Positions 8,140-16,491 of a DNA stretch of 24,773 nt are shown here, piece after piece. The stretch spans positions 1 to 24,773 of the forward strand of contig JAEDIH010000008.1 of the NCBI GenBank assembly GCA_016292575.1, given 5' to 3'. Within the stretch, counting starts at the first letter, position 1. Every line of letters starts with the position of its first letter. This DNA comes from Clostridiaceae bacterium. Lineage in GTDB: Bacteria; Bacillota; Clostridia; Oscillospirales; Acutalibacteraceae. The translations under genes were made by a program, and so were the position numbers. Below the pieces are notes generated by a model. The model did no database searches and was not told the DNA's origin. It saw nothing but the letters and a program-made list of their open reading frames with translations.

Positions 8140-11100
8140 TCAGAAGATAGATTGAATTGCATCCTCAATTTTTTCAATGTTGTTGCGAAGCTTGAAGTAC
8201 AGCGTGTCGGATATCGGTTTGATTTTATGTGGCTGCGTCTTTGGAACACTGTCATAAAGCTCAGAAAACAGTCGGGTATCTGAAGCTTTTTTGCAAAAAA
8301 CTGCGCCCAAAATCAAAAGTCCGCGCTCATTCGGAAGCGTAATTTCACCGGCATTATCCGTACTGAGTTTAAAACGGTAAAGAAGAAGCTGCTTTCCGAC
8401 CATGTCGCCGTTGGCAGTATGGGCATGGGTAAATTCAAAAGCGAGCGGAGTTTTATCAATAAAGGCAGCCTCCCCGGCTTCCGGAATATCCCATGCGCCG
8501 AGCTTGTCTTCAATATCAGGCACAAAAAGCACCTTTCTGCAACTTCCGACAGTGAAAGTATACTCGCGTTTTCCCGTTAGCGAGGCGCCGAGGAACACAA
8601 ATGATTCTGCGTTTTCGGGCACTTTCAGCCTTTGTCCGCAGCACAAAACGGCGTTGGCATTTTCCGGATTGACGGAAAGCTCAAAATCAATTCCGCCGGA
8701 GTATATATGCCTTTCGGCAAGCTCAAGTGGCAGTGAAAACTGCTTGTACGGGATACGGTTTTCGCCTCTTTCAAAATTCGATGAATATATTTTTATGTTA
8801 TAAGGTAAAGCCGCTTTATAATTAGCGCCGGCTTTGAGCGCTTCTGAATTGATTGCAAAACCGAACGCCTTTACATCAAAGCAATCAATATCAAAGCAGA
8901 GTTCCCCATTTTCAACAAGGGCGTTTCCGACAACCTTTTCGCTTCCGTTGACCTCGTTTGCAAAAGCAATTTTGTCAAGCAGAGAAAAGCGGACATTGCT
9001 TTGCCTTTCTTCGGTAAGATTGTTGAACCTTGCAATGTAATGCTTGCCGTCTTCGCTCTTTTTCAGGGCGCAAAGCGAAACGCTCTCATTTTCAAGAGAG
9101 AGCAGAGCAAGATTCGAGGAAAGAGTACCCGGGTGCTTATCGGTAGAAAACACCGTCATCTTTGAGCAAAACAGGGCGGCTTCCTTTTGGGCGTCAGGTA
9201 TATTTTCGTTTTTGAGCGAACCGAGTGCGAACGAGAAACGGTTTAGCCCTTGATCCATTCGGCTTTGGCGGCTTTTTGCCCTGAAATCTCCTTTTGGAGT
9301 GTGCAGAACAGTCAGGCGGAGAGTGTTTTTGTCCGGTTTATCCCAGCCGCGCTTGCTGTCGCTGACAATAAAAGCGGAGTGAAAACTTTTTTCATCTGCG
9401 AGCATAGCCCACTTTTGCGCCGGAACCTCATAGAGCTTTTCGGTATTGCTTTTTCTGCGAATTGAGCCTAAACCGAGATCATAACGAGCATATTCGTTGC
9501 TCAAGCTGAAAGAAAAGTTTGTTTTTAAAAGCGTGCATTTTTCATTCCAGTGTATCTCATTGTCAAACTCAACAACATTTGCTCCGCGCTTGAGCGAAAT
9601 TACGGTTTCAAAGGTTGAACAGCCGTATTTCTTAACAATTTTTATTGCGCTTACGCAGCTGCCGCAGTACAGCGGTGTTGAATATACCAATTCCGGCGAG
9701 GCGAGCTTTTGCGCGTTCACTTCACTGTATTTAAGGTTCCACGCAGGATAAACTCTGTGTCCCGTATCCTTGAACAGGTCAAAGGTTATCGGGCTTTTCA
9801 GCAGTTCAAATTTAAGCTCTTTATCATAGACCGAGCAAACGTTTCCGCTGCGGTCAAGCAATACGGTGTATTTCTCGTTTTCAAGTGAAGAAGCGCTGCA
9901 CCTGACTTTGAAGCCGTCATCAAAAGCCTCCTTGCAGGCGCGAACGTCATAAACCCTGAAGCCCATTGCTCCTACATCGGCTGAAAAGGCGATTTTTGCA
10001 ACGCCGTTTCTGACGGAAATAAGCTGCGAGGGAACCTCCTTTTCGTTCTCATCAAAAACACAGACGGCACTGCCGGAAAACGGAAGAGAAGCAAAAACAA
10101 CGCTTTGCGAACGCCGCTCAAAGCTGTTATGAACGGCAACGGGCGTTCCTGCGCACCATGAGGTGTCGAGCGCGTCAATAATATCCGAAGCGCAGGAAAC
10201 GTACTCGTCGGCAAACTGATTCATTGAAAGAGCGTAATCATTCCATGAGCGGCGATATACGCTTTGAAGCGAGGTTCCGGTGATATCATCATGAAACTGA
10301 TGCGCAATAACACGTTTCCATGCTTTTTCAAAAAGCTCTCCGTTATATTTATGCAGTCCGAGCATTTCAGCACATACTGCGGTTTTTTCGGCAAGGACGG
10401 CAAGCTGTTCGGCGCGAAAATTCCATCGTTTTGAAATCGCACGCGAGGTATAGCAGCCGGCACCGTGATCCGTCAGAACAAGCTCGTTTTTCCATTCCGG
10501 CAAAGAATCAGAAACGCCTTTATATTCATCGGAAGAAAGTCTGCTGAAAATCTCGTCTGCGGCGGCAGACCGAACTTCAATGCTGCTGTTTTCGTTCCTT
10601 TTTATCTCTCTTTCAAGCGTTTTTATTGAAAACTCCATCGGTGAACCGCCTCTGTCGCCCACACCATGGAAAACACAGGTCTCATTCAGTCCGTATTTTT
10701 CGTTCTCAAAAAGCTTTTCAAGGATAGTCTTTTCTTTGCGGAATGTTTTGTAGCCCTTGAAATAAGCTCCGGGCTTGAGCGAAGCGTAGATGTACTTCCC
10801 ATTCAATCCGTACCATTTGCCGATATCAAACGGCACTCCGTAAGCGCTGCCCCAGGAAAGTTTTTGCGTTGTAAAGCCTTTCAGTCCGCAGTGGGCGGCA
10901 ACGGCAGGCAGCGCAAGACCAAACCCGAAGCAGTCAGGCAGAAAAATGTCAGAGCTTCGCTTTGCAAACGTCTTTTCAAAATAATTGTTACCGTATAAAA
11001 AATTGCGTATCAGAGCTTCCGGCGACGGAATGTTAACATCACCGTTTTCAAACGCGCTGCCGCAGACGTTCCAGCGACCGAGAGCAACATACTTTTTAAG

Positions 11101-11310
11101 CTTTTCAAATTCCTCCGGGTAGTATTCCTCAATAAGCTCATAGCGGTACGAGCCTTCAAAATTGAATTTGTAATCCGGATATTTTTCAAAAAGATAAAAG
11201 TTCTTTTTCAGTGTTTTCAACAGATAGTCCGAAACGGTTTTTTCAAACGTCCAGTTCCAGACTGTATCAAGGTGAGCAGTTGCAATGGTATTAATAATTT
11301 TCTTCGCCAT
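8140..11310 (-). CDS. Glycoside hydrolase family 38 enzyme (alpha-mannosidase type), copy 2
   Basis: This 1056-residue paralog of the 3564-6731 product is, by eye, about two-thirds identical to it over the first 140 residues and less similar in the beta-rich C-terminal half. The catalytic set is intact: zinc ligands His13 and Asp15 (ATAHLDTVWNW), nucleophile candidate Asp126 (LPDCFGFG) and His340 (HQFHDDITGTS). Both copies share LSWGSAYGVPFDIG and an HGVGDxGG motif that may help shape the sugar site. It has no signal peptide or membrane segment, so it is predicted cytoplasmic. It ends without the basic tail of copy 1. The ATG is preceded by AAAGGAATG, and the gene begins 21 bases after the DUF554 stop, suggesting joint transcription. 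Two diverged intact copies suggest different linkage or chain specificity, which is inference. Confidence 0.92.
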   Translation of the reverse strand: MAKKIINTIATAHLDTVWNWTFEKTVSDYLLKTLKKNFYLFEKYPDYKFNFEGSYRYELIEEYYPEEFEKLKKYVALGRWNVCGSAFENGDVNIPSPEALIRNFLYGNNYFEKTFAKRSSDIFLPDCFGFGLALPAVAAHCGLKGFTTQKLSWGSAYGVPFDIGKWYGLNGKYIYASLKPGAYFKGYKTFRKEKTILEKLFENEKYGLNETCVFHGVGDRGGSPMEFSIKTLEREIKRNENSSIEVRSAAADEIFSRLSSDEYKGVSDSLPEWKNELVLTDHGAGCYTSRAISKRWNFRAEQLAVLAEKTAVCAEMLGLHKYNGELFEKAWKRVIAHQFHDDITGTSLQSVYRRSWNDYALSMNQFADEYVSCASDIIDALDTSWCAGTPVAVHNSFERRSQSVVFASLPFSGSAVCVFDENEKEVPSQLISVRNGVAKIAFSADVGAMGFRVYDVRACKEAFDDGFKVRCSASSLENEKYTVLLDRSGNVCSVYDKELKFELLKSPITFDLFKDTGHRVYPAWNLKYSEVNAQKLASPELVYSTPLYCGSCVSAIKIVKKYGCSTFETVISLKRGANVVEFDNEIHWNEKCTLLKTNFSFSLSNEYARYDLGLGSIRRKSNTEKLYEVPAQKWAMLADEKSFHSAFIVSDSKRGWDKPDKNTLRLTVLHTPKGDFRAKSRQSRMDQGLNRFSFALGSLKNENIPDAQKEAALFCSKMTVFSTDKHPGTLSSNLALLSLENESVSLCALKKSEDGKHYIARFNNLTEERQSNVRFSLLDKIAFANEVNGSEKVVGNALVENGELCFDIDCFDVKAFGFAINSEALKAGANYKAALPYNIKIYSSNFERGENRIPYKQFSLPLELAERHIYSGGIDFELSVNPENANAVLCCGQRLKVPENAESFVFLGASLTGKREYTFTVGSCRKVLFVPDIEDKLGAWDIPEAGEAAFIDKTPLAFEFTHAHTANGDMVGKQLLLYRFKLSTDNAGEITLPNERGLLILGAVFCKKASDTRLFSELYDSVPKTQPHKIKPISDTLYFKLRNNIEKIEDAIQSIF

Positions 11311-11331
11311 TTTCTCTCATTCCTTTTGTTA

Positions 11332-12051
11332 TCAGATAGGTATAAAACTGAATGCAACCGAAAAAATAATTGTCGGCAGCATATTTGCGACTCTTATTTT
11401 TTTATCAAACATGAGATTGACACCTACGCAAAAAATCATCATTGAGCCGACAAAGCTGATGTTGGTTACAGCAGACTGAGTGAGATATGGCTCAACAAGC
11501 TTTGCAATCAAAGTAATTGATCCCTGGATAGCAGCAAGCGGGATTACGGAGAATGCAGTACCCTTGCCCATTGCCGAAGCCATAACCATGATTATCACCA
11601 AATCAAGAACAGCTTTCGTAAACAAGGTTGAATAGTCATGACTCAGTGCGTCCTGAATGGGACCGATAACCGCCATAGCTCCGACGCAAATTGTGAGTGA
11701 AGCACTGACAAAACCGGAAACAAAACCGTTGTCGTTTTCGCTTTTGGTTTTCACTTTCAGCCATGAGGCAAAGCGCTCGGTCAGGTGCTGAATGTTTATA
11801 AGTTCGCCAAAAAACGAGCCTAATGTAAAGGCAAGAACCATCATTACAATCTGAACCGTTCCGTTTTCGGTTTTGTTCAGTTCAATAATTCGTCCGACGC
11901 CTCCGGCCGCACCGATAAAAATTACGGCAAGTCCCATGCTTTGCGTTATAAGCTCGCAAAAACGTTCCTTGAGCGCTTTTTTAAATAACATTCCGATAAG
12001 TGCGCCGACAATAACAGCCGCGCAATTAACAACTGTTCCAAGTCCTGTCAT
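11332..12051 (-). CDS. DUF554 (YqgA/YdfK-like) integral membrane protein
   Basis: The 239-residue protein is hydrophobic throughout, with about six or seven predicted membrane spans. It has the family opening GLGTVVNCAAVIVGALIG and the internal FIGAAGGVG, LGSFFGELI, FVSASLTICVGAMAVIGPIQD and SFVGSMMIFCVGVNL segments typical of DUF554. Members sit in the cytoplasmic membrane; a transport role is often assumed but no substrate is established. The ATG follows GGAGAC at good spacing. Upstream lies the tyrS terminator and no clear promoter; downstream, after 21 bases, comes a GH38 gene. That spacing suggests coexpression with the glycosidase, but the link may be accidental because DUF554 genes occur in many contexts. 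Confidence 0.88.
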   Translation of the reverse strand: MTGLGTVVNCAAVIVGALIGMLFKKALKERFCELITQSMGLAVIFIGAAGGVGRIIELNKTENGTVQIVMMVLAFTLGSFFGELINIQHLTERFASWLKVKTKSENDNGFVSGFVSASLTICVGAMAVIGPIQDALSHDYSTLFTKAVLDLVIIMVMASAMGKGTAFSVIPLAAIQGSITLIAKLVEPYLTQSAVTNISFVGSMMIFCVGVNLMFDKKIRVANMLPTIIFSVAFSFIPI

Positions 12052-12103
12052 TTAATCGTCTCCGAAATACTAAATAACACACCTGATAAGAGGTGCCTTA
12101 AAA

Positions 12104-12131
12104 TCAGCCGGACAAAGAAATGCCCGGCTGA
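12104..12131 (-). terminator. Terminator after tyrS
   Basis: An 8-bp perfect stem TCAGCCGG/CCGGCTGA with a 12-base loop is followed on the minus strand by ATTTTAAGG. It lies 17 bases past the tyrS stop. The U tract is short, so read-through into the DUF554 gene is possible. A second small hairpin (CACCT/AGGTG, 12080-12095) follows. Confidence 0.65.
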
Positions 12132-12147
12132 AATGCAATCTGTTTTT

Positions 12148-13374
12148 TTATTCAATAACAAGCTTATTGAACACTTTTTTACCCTTTCTGAGGATAACAT
12201 GACCCTTTTCAAAATCCGAAACGGAAATAACAGCGGCAAAATCAGTAACCTTTTTATCATCGAGCGAAACGCCGCCCTGCTCAATAAGACGTCTGCCCTC
12301 GCCTTTTGACTTAATAATACCGGCTTTGAGCATTACGTCAATGACGGAAATTGAAGAATCGACAAAATCTTCCTTTGAAAGAACGGTAGTAGGCATATTT
12401 TCAAGATCGCCGCCCGCACCGAAAAGAGCCTTTGCGGCAGTCTGAGCCTTGAGGGCTTCCTCTTCGCCGTGAACAAGCTTGGTAAGCTCGAACGCAAGAA
12501 TTTCTTTTGCGGTATTGAGCTGACTGCCCTCCCATGTGCTCATCTTGTCAATTTCCTCAAGCGGAAGGAAAGTGAGCATACGGATACATTTGAGAACGTC
12601 GTCGTCCGCAACATTTCTCCAATACTGATAGAACTCATACGGGCTGGTTTTTTCGGGATCAAGCCAGACGGCACCCTTTTGGGTCTTGCCCATCTTCTTG
12701 CCCTCGGAGTTGAGAAGCAGAGTAATGGTCATGGCATAGGCATTCTTGCCGAGCTTCTTTCTGATAAGCTCGGTGCCGCCGAGCATATTGCTCCACTGGT
12801 CATCGCCGCCGAACTGCATATTGCAGCCGTAATCCTGGAAAAGGCGGTAAAAGTCATAGCTTTGCATTATCATGTAATTGAACTCAAGGAAAGAAAGACC
12901 CTTTTCCATTCTTTGCTTGTAGCACTCGGCTCTGAGCATATTGTTAACAGAAAAGCAAGCGCCTACATCACGCAAAACGTCTATGTAATTAAGCTTTAAA
13001 AGCCAGTCGGCGTTATTAATCATGAGCGCCTTGCCGTCCGAAAAATCAATGAAGCGGCTCATCTGCTTTTTGAAGCATTCGCAGTTGTGCTGAATGGTTT
13101 CGGGTGTCATCATGGTGCGCATATCAGATCTTCCCGAGGGGTCTCCGATCATTCCGGTTCCGCCGCCGATAAGAGCAATAGGCTTGTTGCCGGCCATCTG
13201 AAGCCGCTTCATCAGGCAAAGAGCCATGAAGTGACCGACATGGAGCGAATCCGCAGTGGGGTCAAAGCCGATGTAAAAAACGGCCTTTCCGTTGTTGACA
13301 AGCTCCCTGATTTCTTTTTCGTCCGTTACCTGAGCGATGAGACCGCGGGCAACAAGTTCTTCATATATCTGCAT
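12148..13374 (-). CDS. tyrS: Tyrosyl-tRNA synthetase
   Basis: TyrS charges tRNA-Tyr with tyrosine in the cytoplasm. This 408-residue protein has the class I signature HVGH (residues 45-48), the tyrosine pocket motif QFGGDDQWSN (187-196), the KMSKS-loop equivalent KMGKT (227-231) and a C-terminal S4 RNA-binding domain (about 340-405) ending in LVIE. Length is normal for the TyrRS family with the long insertion-free core. GGAGG sits 7 bases upstream of the ATG. The gene has its own consensus promoter and terminator, so it is probably monocistronic. The short 5' leader (about 40 bases) leaves no room for a T-box riboswitch, which controls many Firmicute tyrS genes. Confidence 0.97.
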   Translation of the reverse strand: MQIYEELVARGLIAQVTDEKEIRELVNNGKAVFYIGFDPTADSLHVGHFMALCLMKRLQMAGNKPIALIGGGTGMIGDPSGRSDMRTMMTPETIQHNCECFKKQMSRFIDFSDGKALMINNADWLLKLNYIDVLRDVGACFSVNNMLRAECYKQRMEKGLSFLEFNYMIMQSYDFYRLFQDYGCNMQFGGDDQWSNMLGGTELIRKKLGKNAYAMTITLLLNSEGKKMGKTQKGAVWLDPEKTSPYEFYQYWRNVADDDVLKCIRMLTFLPLEEIDKMSTWEGSQLNTAKEILAFELTKLVHGEEEALKAQTAAKALFGAGGDLENMPTTVLSKEDFVDSSISVIDVMLKAGIIKSKGEGRRLIEQGGVSLDDKKVTDFAAVISVSDFEKGHVILRKGKKVFNKLVIE

Positions 13375-13418
13375 TATTTTTCCTCCGTTATGTTTTAAAG
13401 TGTTAAACAGCGATAAAT

Positions 13419-13447
13419 ATAATACCTGTATTTTATTGCAATGTCAA
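13419..13447 (-). promoter_or_regulatory. Consensus promoter of tyrS
   Basis: The minus strand has a perfect TTGACA (13442-13447), 17 bases, then TATTAT (13419-13424). The -35 box overlaps the recN stop codon, and the predicted start lies near 13412. Confidence 0.8.
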
Positions 13448-15117
13448 GAAGTGAGCGAAAAATCAATAAGCTCCTGCGCCGATTTCAGCGTAGCCGGCGT
13501 TATTACATCACCGCCGATTATGCGCGCAAGCTCCCTGATTCTGTCCTCGCCGTCAAGTTTTTTAACCTTCGTGATTGTTTCAATGTCATCGGACTGCTTT
13601 TCAATAAGAAGATGATTGTCCGCAAAGGCGGCTATCTGAGCAAGATGAGTGACGCAGATGACCTGCTTTCCGAACGATACTTCACGCAGCTTTGCGGCAA
13701 TTTTATGAGCCGCCCTTCCGCTGACGCCGGTATCTATTTCGTCAAAAATCATTGTGCCTTCGTCAGTGTTGCCCGTGAGGACGCAGCGCACGGCAAGCAT
13801 TACCCTTGAAAGCTCGCCGCCGGAAGCGATTTTTGAAAGCGGCTTTTCCTCCTGCCCGGCATTGGCGCTGAAAAGGAATTCAACCTCGTCCAGACCGTTT
13901 TCATAAGGCTCTCTGTCCTTGAAGTCAACGGAAAACCTTGCGTGCGGCATATCGAGGAAAGCAAGCTCCTTTGAAACCTGAGCTTCAAATCTTATTGCAG
14001 CCGCCTTTCTGTGGTCTGAGATAAGACAGCCGAGGTCAAAAACCTCTTTTTCGCTTGAGGCAAGCTCGGCTTCAAGCGCGGCCTTTTTTTCATCGGAAAA
14101 AGCAATCGAATCGTATTCCTCTTTCGCCTTTTCAAGATAGGAGAGCATTTCCTCCTCCGTGCTGCCGTATTTTTTTGAAAGGCGATACAAAACGTCAAGC
14201 CTTGCTTCAATGCTGTCAATGCTCACATCGGACTCATCGACCGCTTCAAGCTTTGCCGAAATATCGGAAAGGCATTCGTCCATTTCATATTTAAAGTCCG
14301 TGACCGATTCCGAATACGGTAAAAACTCGCTGTGGTAATCACTCAGCTGGGCAAGGAAGGAGCTGAGCGAATAAAGACTGTCCGCAAGTCCTGCTGTGTT
14401 TTCATCGCCCGCAAGAATCGTATGACACGAGTAAAGGCTGTTCATAATCATCTCGCGGTTTTGTATTTTTGCTTTTTCTGCCTTGAGATTTTCAATTTCG
14501 CCAACGGTAATATCGGCGTTTTCAAGCTCGTTTATCTGATACTCAAGATAATCAAGCCTGTTTTTCTTTTCTGCTTGATTTATATCAAGAGCCGAAAGCT
14601 CTTTTCTCAGGCTCTGCATTTTTCTATAAAGAACGCGGTATTCCTCTAAAAGTCCCTGACAGTTTGCAAGAGCGTCGATATATCCGAGGTGGCTTTCGCT
14701 TTGAAGAAGCTTCTGGCTGTCGTGCTGACCGCATATTGTGATAAGCTCCCGTCCGAGACGTTTAAGCATTGTGACCGTTACCGGCTGACCGTTGACCTTG
14801 CAGGAGCTTCGCCCGTCGGCGGTAACGGTGCGGCTTATCAGCAGAGCTCCGTCGTCCTCCTGCTCAATATCAAGTTCATCAAGAGCATTCCTGACATTTT
14901 GCGAAATATTTTCAAAAAACGCGGTAACTTTTGCGCCCTTTTCTCCGTCGCGGACAAGCTCTTTTTTTGTCCGCTCGCCGAGCACCGCATTAATTGAGTC
15001 AATTACTATTGACTTTCCCGCACCGGTCTCGCCGGTCAGGATATTAAGTCCGTCCTCAAAGAAAATGTCGGTCTTTTTGATAACGGCGACATTTTCAATT
15101 TTCAATTCAGTAAGCAT
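13444..15117 (-). CDS. recN: DNA repair protein RecN
   Basis: RecN is an SMC-like ATPase that acts early at double-strand breaks and helps hold DNA ends together. This 557-residue protein has Walker A GETGAGKS (29-36), a long coiled-coil middle (about 150-370), the ABC signature SGGELSR (432-438) and Walker B MIFDEIDTGVSG with Asp459/Glu460. The MLTELKIENVAVI opening fixes the ATG. The start region is odd: no Shine-Dalgarno sequence is visible, and a TGTATAAT box ends only two bases before the ATG. It is the last gene of the nusB-to-recN run, 46 bases after argR, and its stop codon overlaps the tyrS -35 box. No LexA-like palindrome is seen upstream. Confidence 0.96.
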   Translation of the reverse strand: MLTELKIENVAVIKKTDIFFEDGLNILTGETGAGKSIVIDSINAVLGERTKKELVRDGEKGAKVTAFFENISQNVRNALDELDIEQEDDGALLISRTVTADGRSSCKVNGQPVTVTMLKRLGRELITICGQHDSQKLLQSESHLGYIDALANCQGLLEEYRVLYRKMQSLRKELSALDINQAEKKNRLDYLEYQINELENADITVGEIENLKAEKAKIQNREMIMNSLYSCHTILAGDENTAGLADSLYSLSSFLAQLSDYHSEFLPYSESVTDFKYEMDECLSDISAKLEAVDESDVSIDSIEARLDVLYRLSKKYGSTEEEMLSYLEKAKEEYDSIAFSDEKKAALEAELASSEKEVFDLGCLISDHRKAAAIRFEAQVSKELAFLDMPHARFSVDFKDREPYENGLDEVEFLFSANAGQEEKPLSKIASGGELSRVMLAVRCVLTGNTDEGTMIFDEIDTGVSGRAAHKIAAKLREVSFGKQVICVTHLAQIAAFADNHLLIEKQSDDIETITKVKKLDGEDRIRELARIIGGDVITPATLKSAQELIDFSLTS

Positions 15118-15163
15118 AGATTATACAAGCTGAAAATACGCGTCAGCCGTCCTTTCAAAAGAA

Positions 15164-15619
15164 TCAGTTTCCGTCGGCAATTTTCTTGATTTTTTCACAG
15201 AAATCACCGGCGCTTTTTTCATCGCGGCACAAAACAAAGAATGTATTATCACCGGCAAGCGTTCCGACAATGCTCTTTTCAATAAGGTTGTCTATCGCCT
15301 CGCAGGCGGCGCCGGCCATTCCGGAAATACACTTGACAACAACCATGTTTCCGGCATAATCCGCACCCGTTACTGAGTGAGTAAGTATTGAAAAAAACTT
15401 CTGCGACATATCCTCGTTCTCGTTTTTTGCCGCCGAATACTTATATCTTCCGTTTTCAACCGGAGATTTAACAAGCTTCAACGCCTTGATATCCCGCGAG
15501 ACCGTTGCCTGAGTCACGTTATAACCGAGTTCATGCAGGCGGCACATCAGCTCCTCCTGCGTTCCGAGCTCCTCCTTTTCAACAAGCGACAGTATTGCCT
15601 CGTGTCTGTTCCTTTTCAT
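15164..15619 (-). CDS. argR: Arginine repressor ArgR/AhrC
   Basis: ArgR is a hexameric, arginine-responsive DNA-binding protein that controls arginine synthesis and catabolism. The 151-residue protein has an N-terminal winged helix (about 1-52) with the family motif TQATVSRDIKALKL (36-49) and a C-terminal arginine-binding/oligomerisation domain with GTLAGDNTFFVL (119-130), where Asp124 would contact arginine. GGAGAAAAGGG precedes the ATG, 14 bases after the nadK stop. Its place between tlyA/nadK and recN matches the conserved Firmicute order. No local ARG box is obvious. Identity is secure; the regulon is not visible here. Confidence 0.96.
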   Translation of the reverse strand: MKRNRHEAILSLVEKEELGTQEELMCRLHELGYNVTQATVSRDIKALKLVKSPVENGRYKYSAAKNENEDMSQKFFSILTHSVTGADYAGNMVVVKCISGMAGAACEAIDNLIEKSIVGTLAGDNTFFVLCRDEKSAGDFCEKIKKIADGN

Positions 15620-15633
15620 ATCCCTTTTCTCCT

Positions 15634-16491
15634 TTAAACACGGCGTTCAATAAGCTTATTGAGGAGAATATCCGTAAAGCTGTCCGCCTTTATTCTTATA
15701 ATTTTTGAATTTCTGTGAGCGCGTCTGACAAGTATTTTGCTTTCCGGCGTGACCTCAACGGCGCTTTCGCCGTCGCAGCTCAAAAGCGGAAGGCAAAGCT
15801 CGCAGTTGAGTACCGAAAGCTCAATTTTTGTTTCAGGTCTGAAGATGATGGATCTTGAAAACAGTGAATGGGTGCAGATAGGCGTTGTAATAATGCTTTC
15901 GATAGAAGGATCAACAACCGGACCGCCCGAGGAAAGCGAATATGCCGTTGACCCCGTCGGCGTTGAAACAATCAATCCGTCCGCATGATATGTGCAGGAC
16001 ATCTTGCTGTCGCAAAGAACGTTAATGTCGCACATACGCATTGAAACGCCTCGGGCAATGACAGCATCGTTAAGGCAATAGTGCTTGCCGATGAGCACAC
16101 CGTTCATATAGTGCTCGGCACAAAGCATCATTCTGCGGTCAATTTCATAGCTTCCTTCGGTAAGCTTTGAAAGCAGATGCAGCTCCTGCTTTTCAAGTCC
16201 GGCAAGAAAGCCGAGATTTCCTGCGTTGATTCCGAGAATTTCCTTATCATACTTTGCCGCATCGTGTGCGGCGTGAATAAATGTTCCGTCACCGCCTATT
16301 GCTATGAGAACATCGCTGTTTGAAACTGCGATATCGTTTTCCTCAAAAATAACGTCAAAATCCTTGAATGTCTCCTGCTTTTCAACAGGCAGGAACACCT
16401 CAGCGCCAAGGCGTTTCAGCTCTTTGATAACATTGCAGGTGACCTCATAGGCATGAGTTCTTGTAAGATTCACATGAATGGCAATTTTCAT
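15634..16491 (-). CDS. nadK: NAD kinase
   Basis: NadK phosphorylates NAD to NADP in the cytoplasm. From the ATG at 16491 the protein has 285 residues, with the GGDGT motif at 66-70, the NAGNLGFL motif at 89-96, the NAD-binding loop TPTGSTAYSLSSGGP (177-191) and a later CDGE (239-242). I prefer this start to an in-frame ATG 21 bases upstream (16512) because MKIAIHVN is the normal family opening, GGAGG lies 7 bases ahead, and the ATG overlaps the tlyA stop in an ATGA junction typical of translational coupling. In Bacillus subtilis nadK is not between yqxC and argR, but this placement is common in Clostridia. Confidence 0.96.
   Translation of the reverse strand: MKIAIHVNLTRTHAYEVTCNVIKELKRLGAEVFLPVEKQETFKDFDVIFEENDIAVSNSDVLIAIGGDGTFIHAAHDAAKYDKEILGINAGNLGFLAGLEKQELHLLSKLTEGSYEIDRRMMLCAEHYMNGVLIGKHYCLNDAVIARGVSMRMCDINVLCDSKMSCTYHADGLIVSTPTGSTAYSLSSGGPVVDPSIESIITTPICTHSLFSRSIIFRPETKIELSVLNCELCLPLLSCDGESAVEVTPESKILVRRAHRNSKIIRIKADSFTDILLNKLIERRV

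Noticed and set aside
12052..12103. A promoter for the DUF554 and GH38 genes
   Set aside because: The best pair (TTGTCC with TCTTAT, 18 bases apart) is poor and its -35 lies within the terminator stem.
12469..12999. A 176-codon plus-strand open frame inside tyrS
   Set aside because: It lies wholly antisense to a clear TyrS, has no family-like motifs and no ribosome site; it reflects codon bias of the real gene.
13375..13447. T-box riboswitch before tyrS
   Set aside because: The gap to recN is about 70 bases, too short for a T-box, and no T-box sequence or terminator pair is seen.
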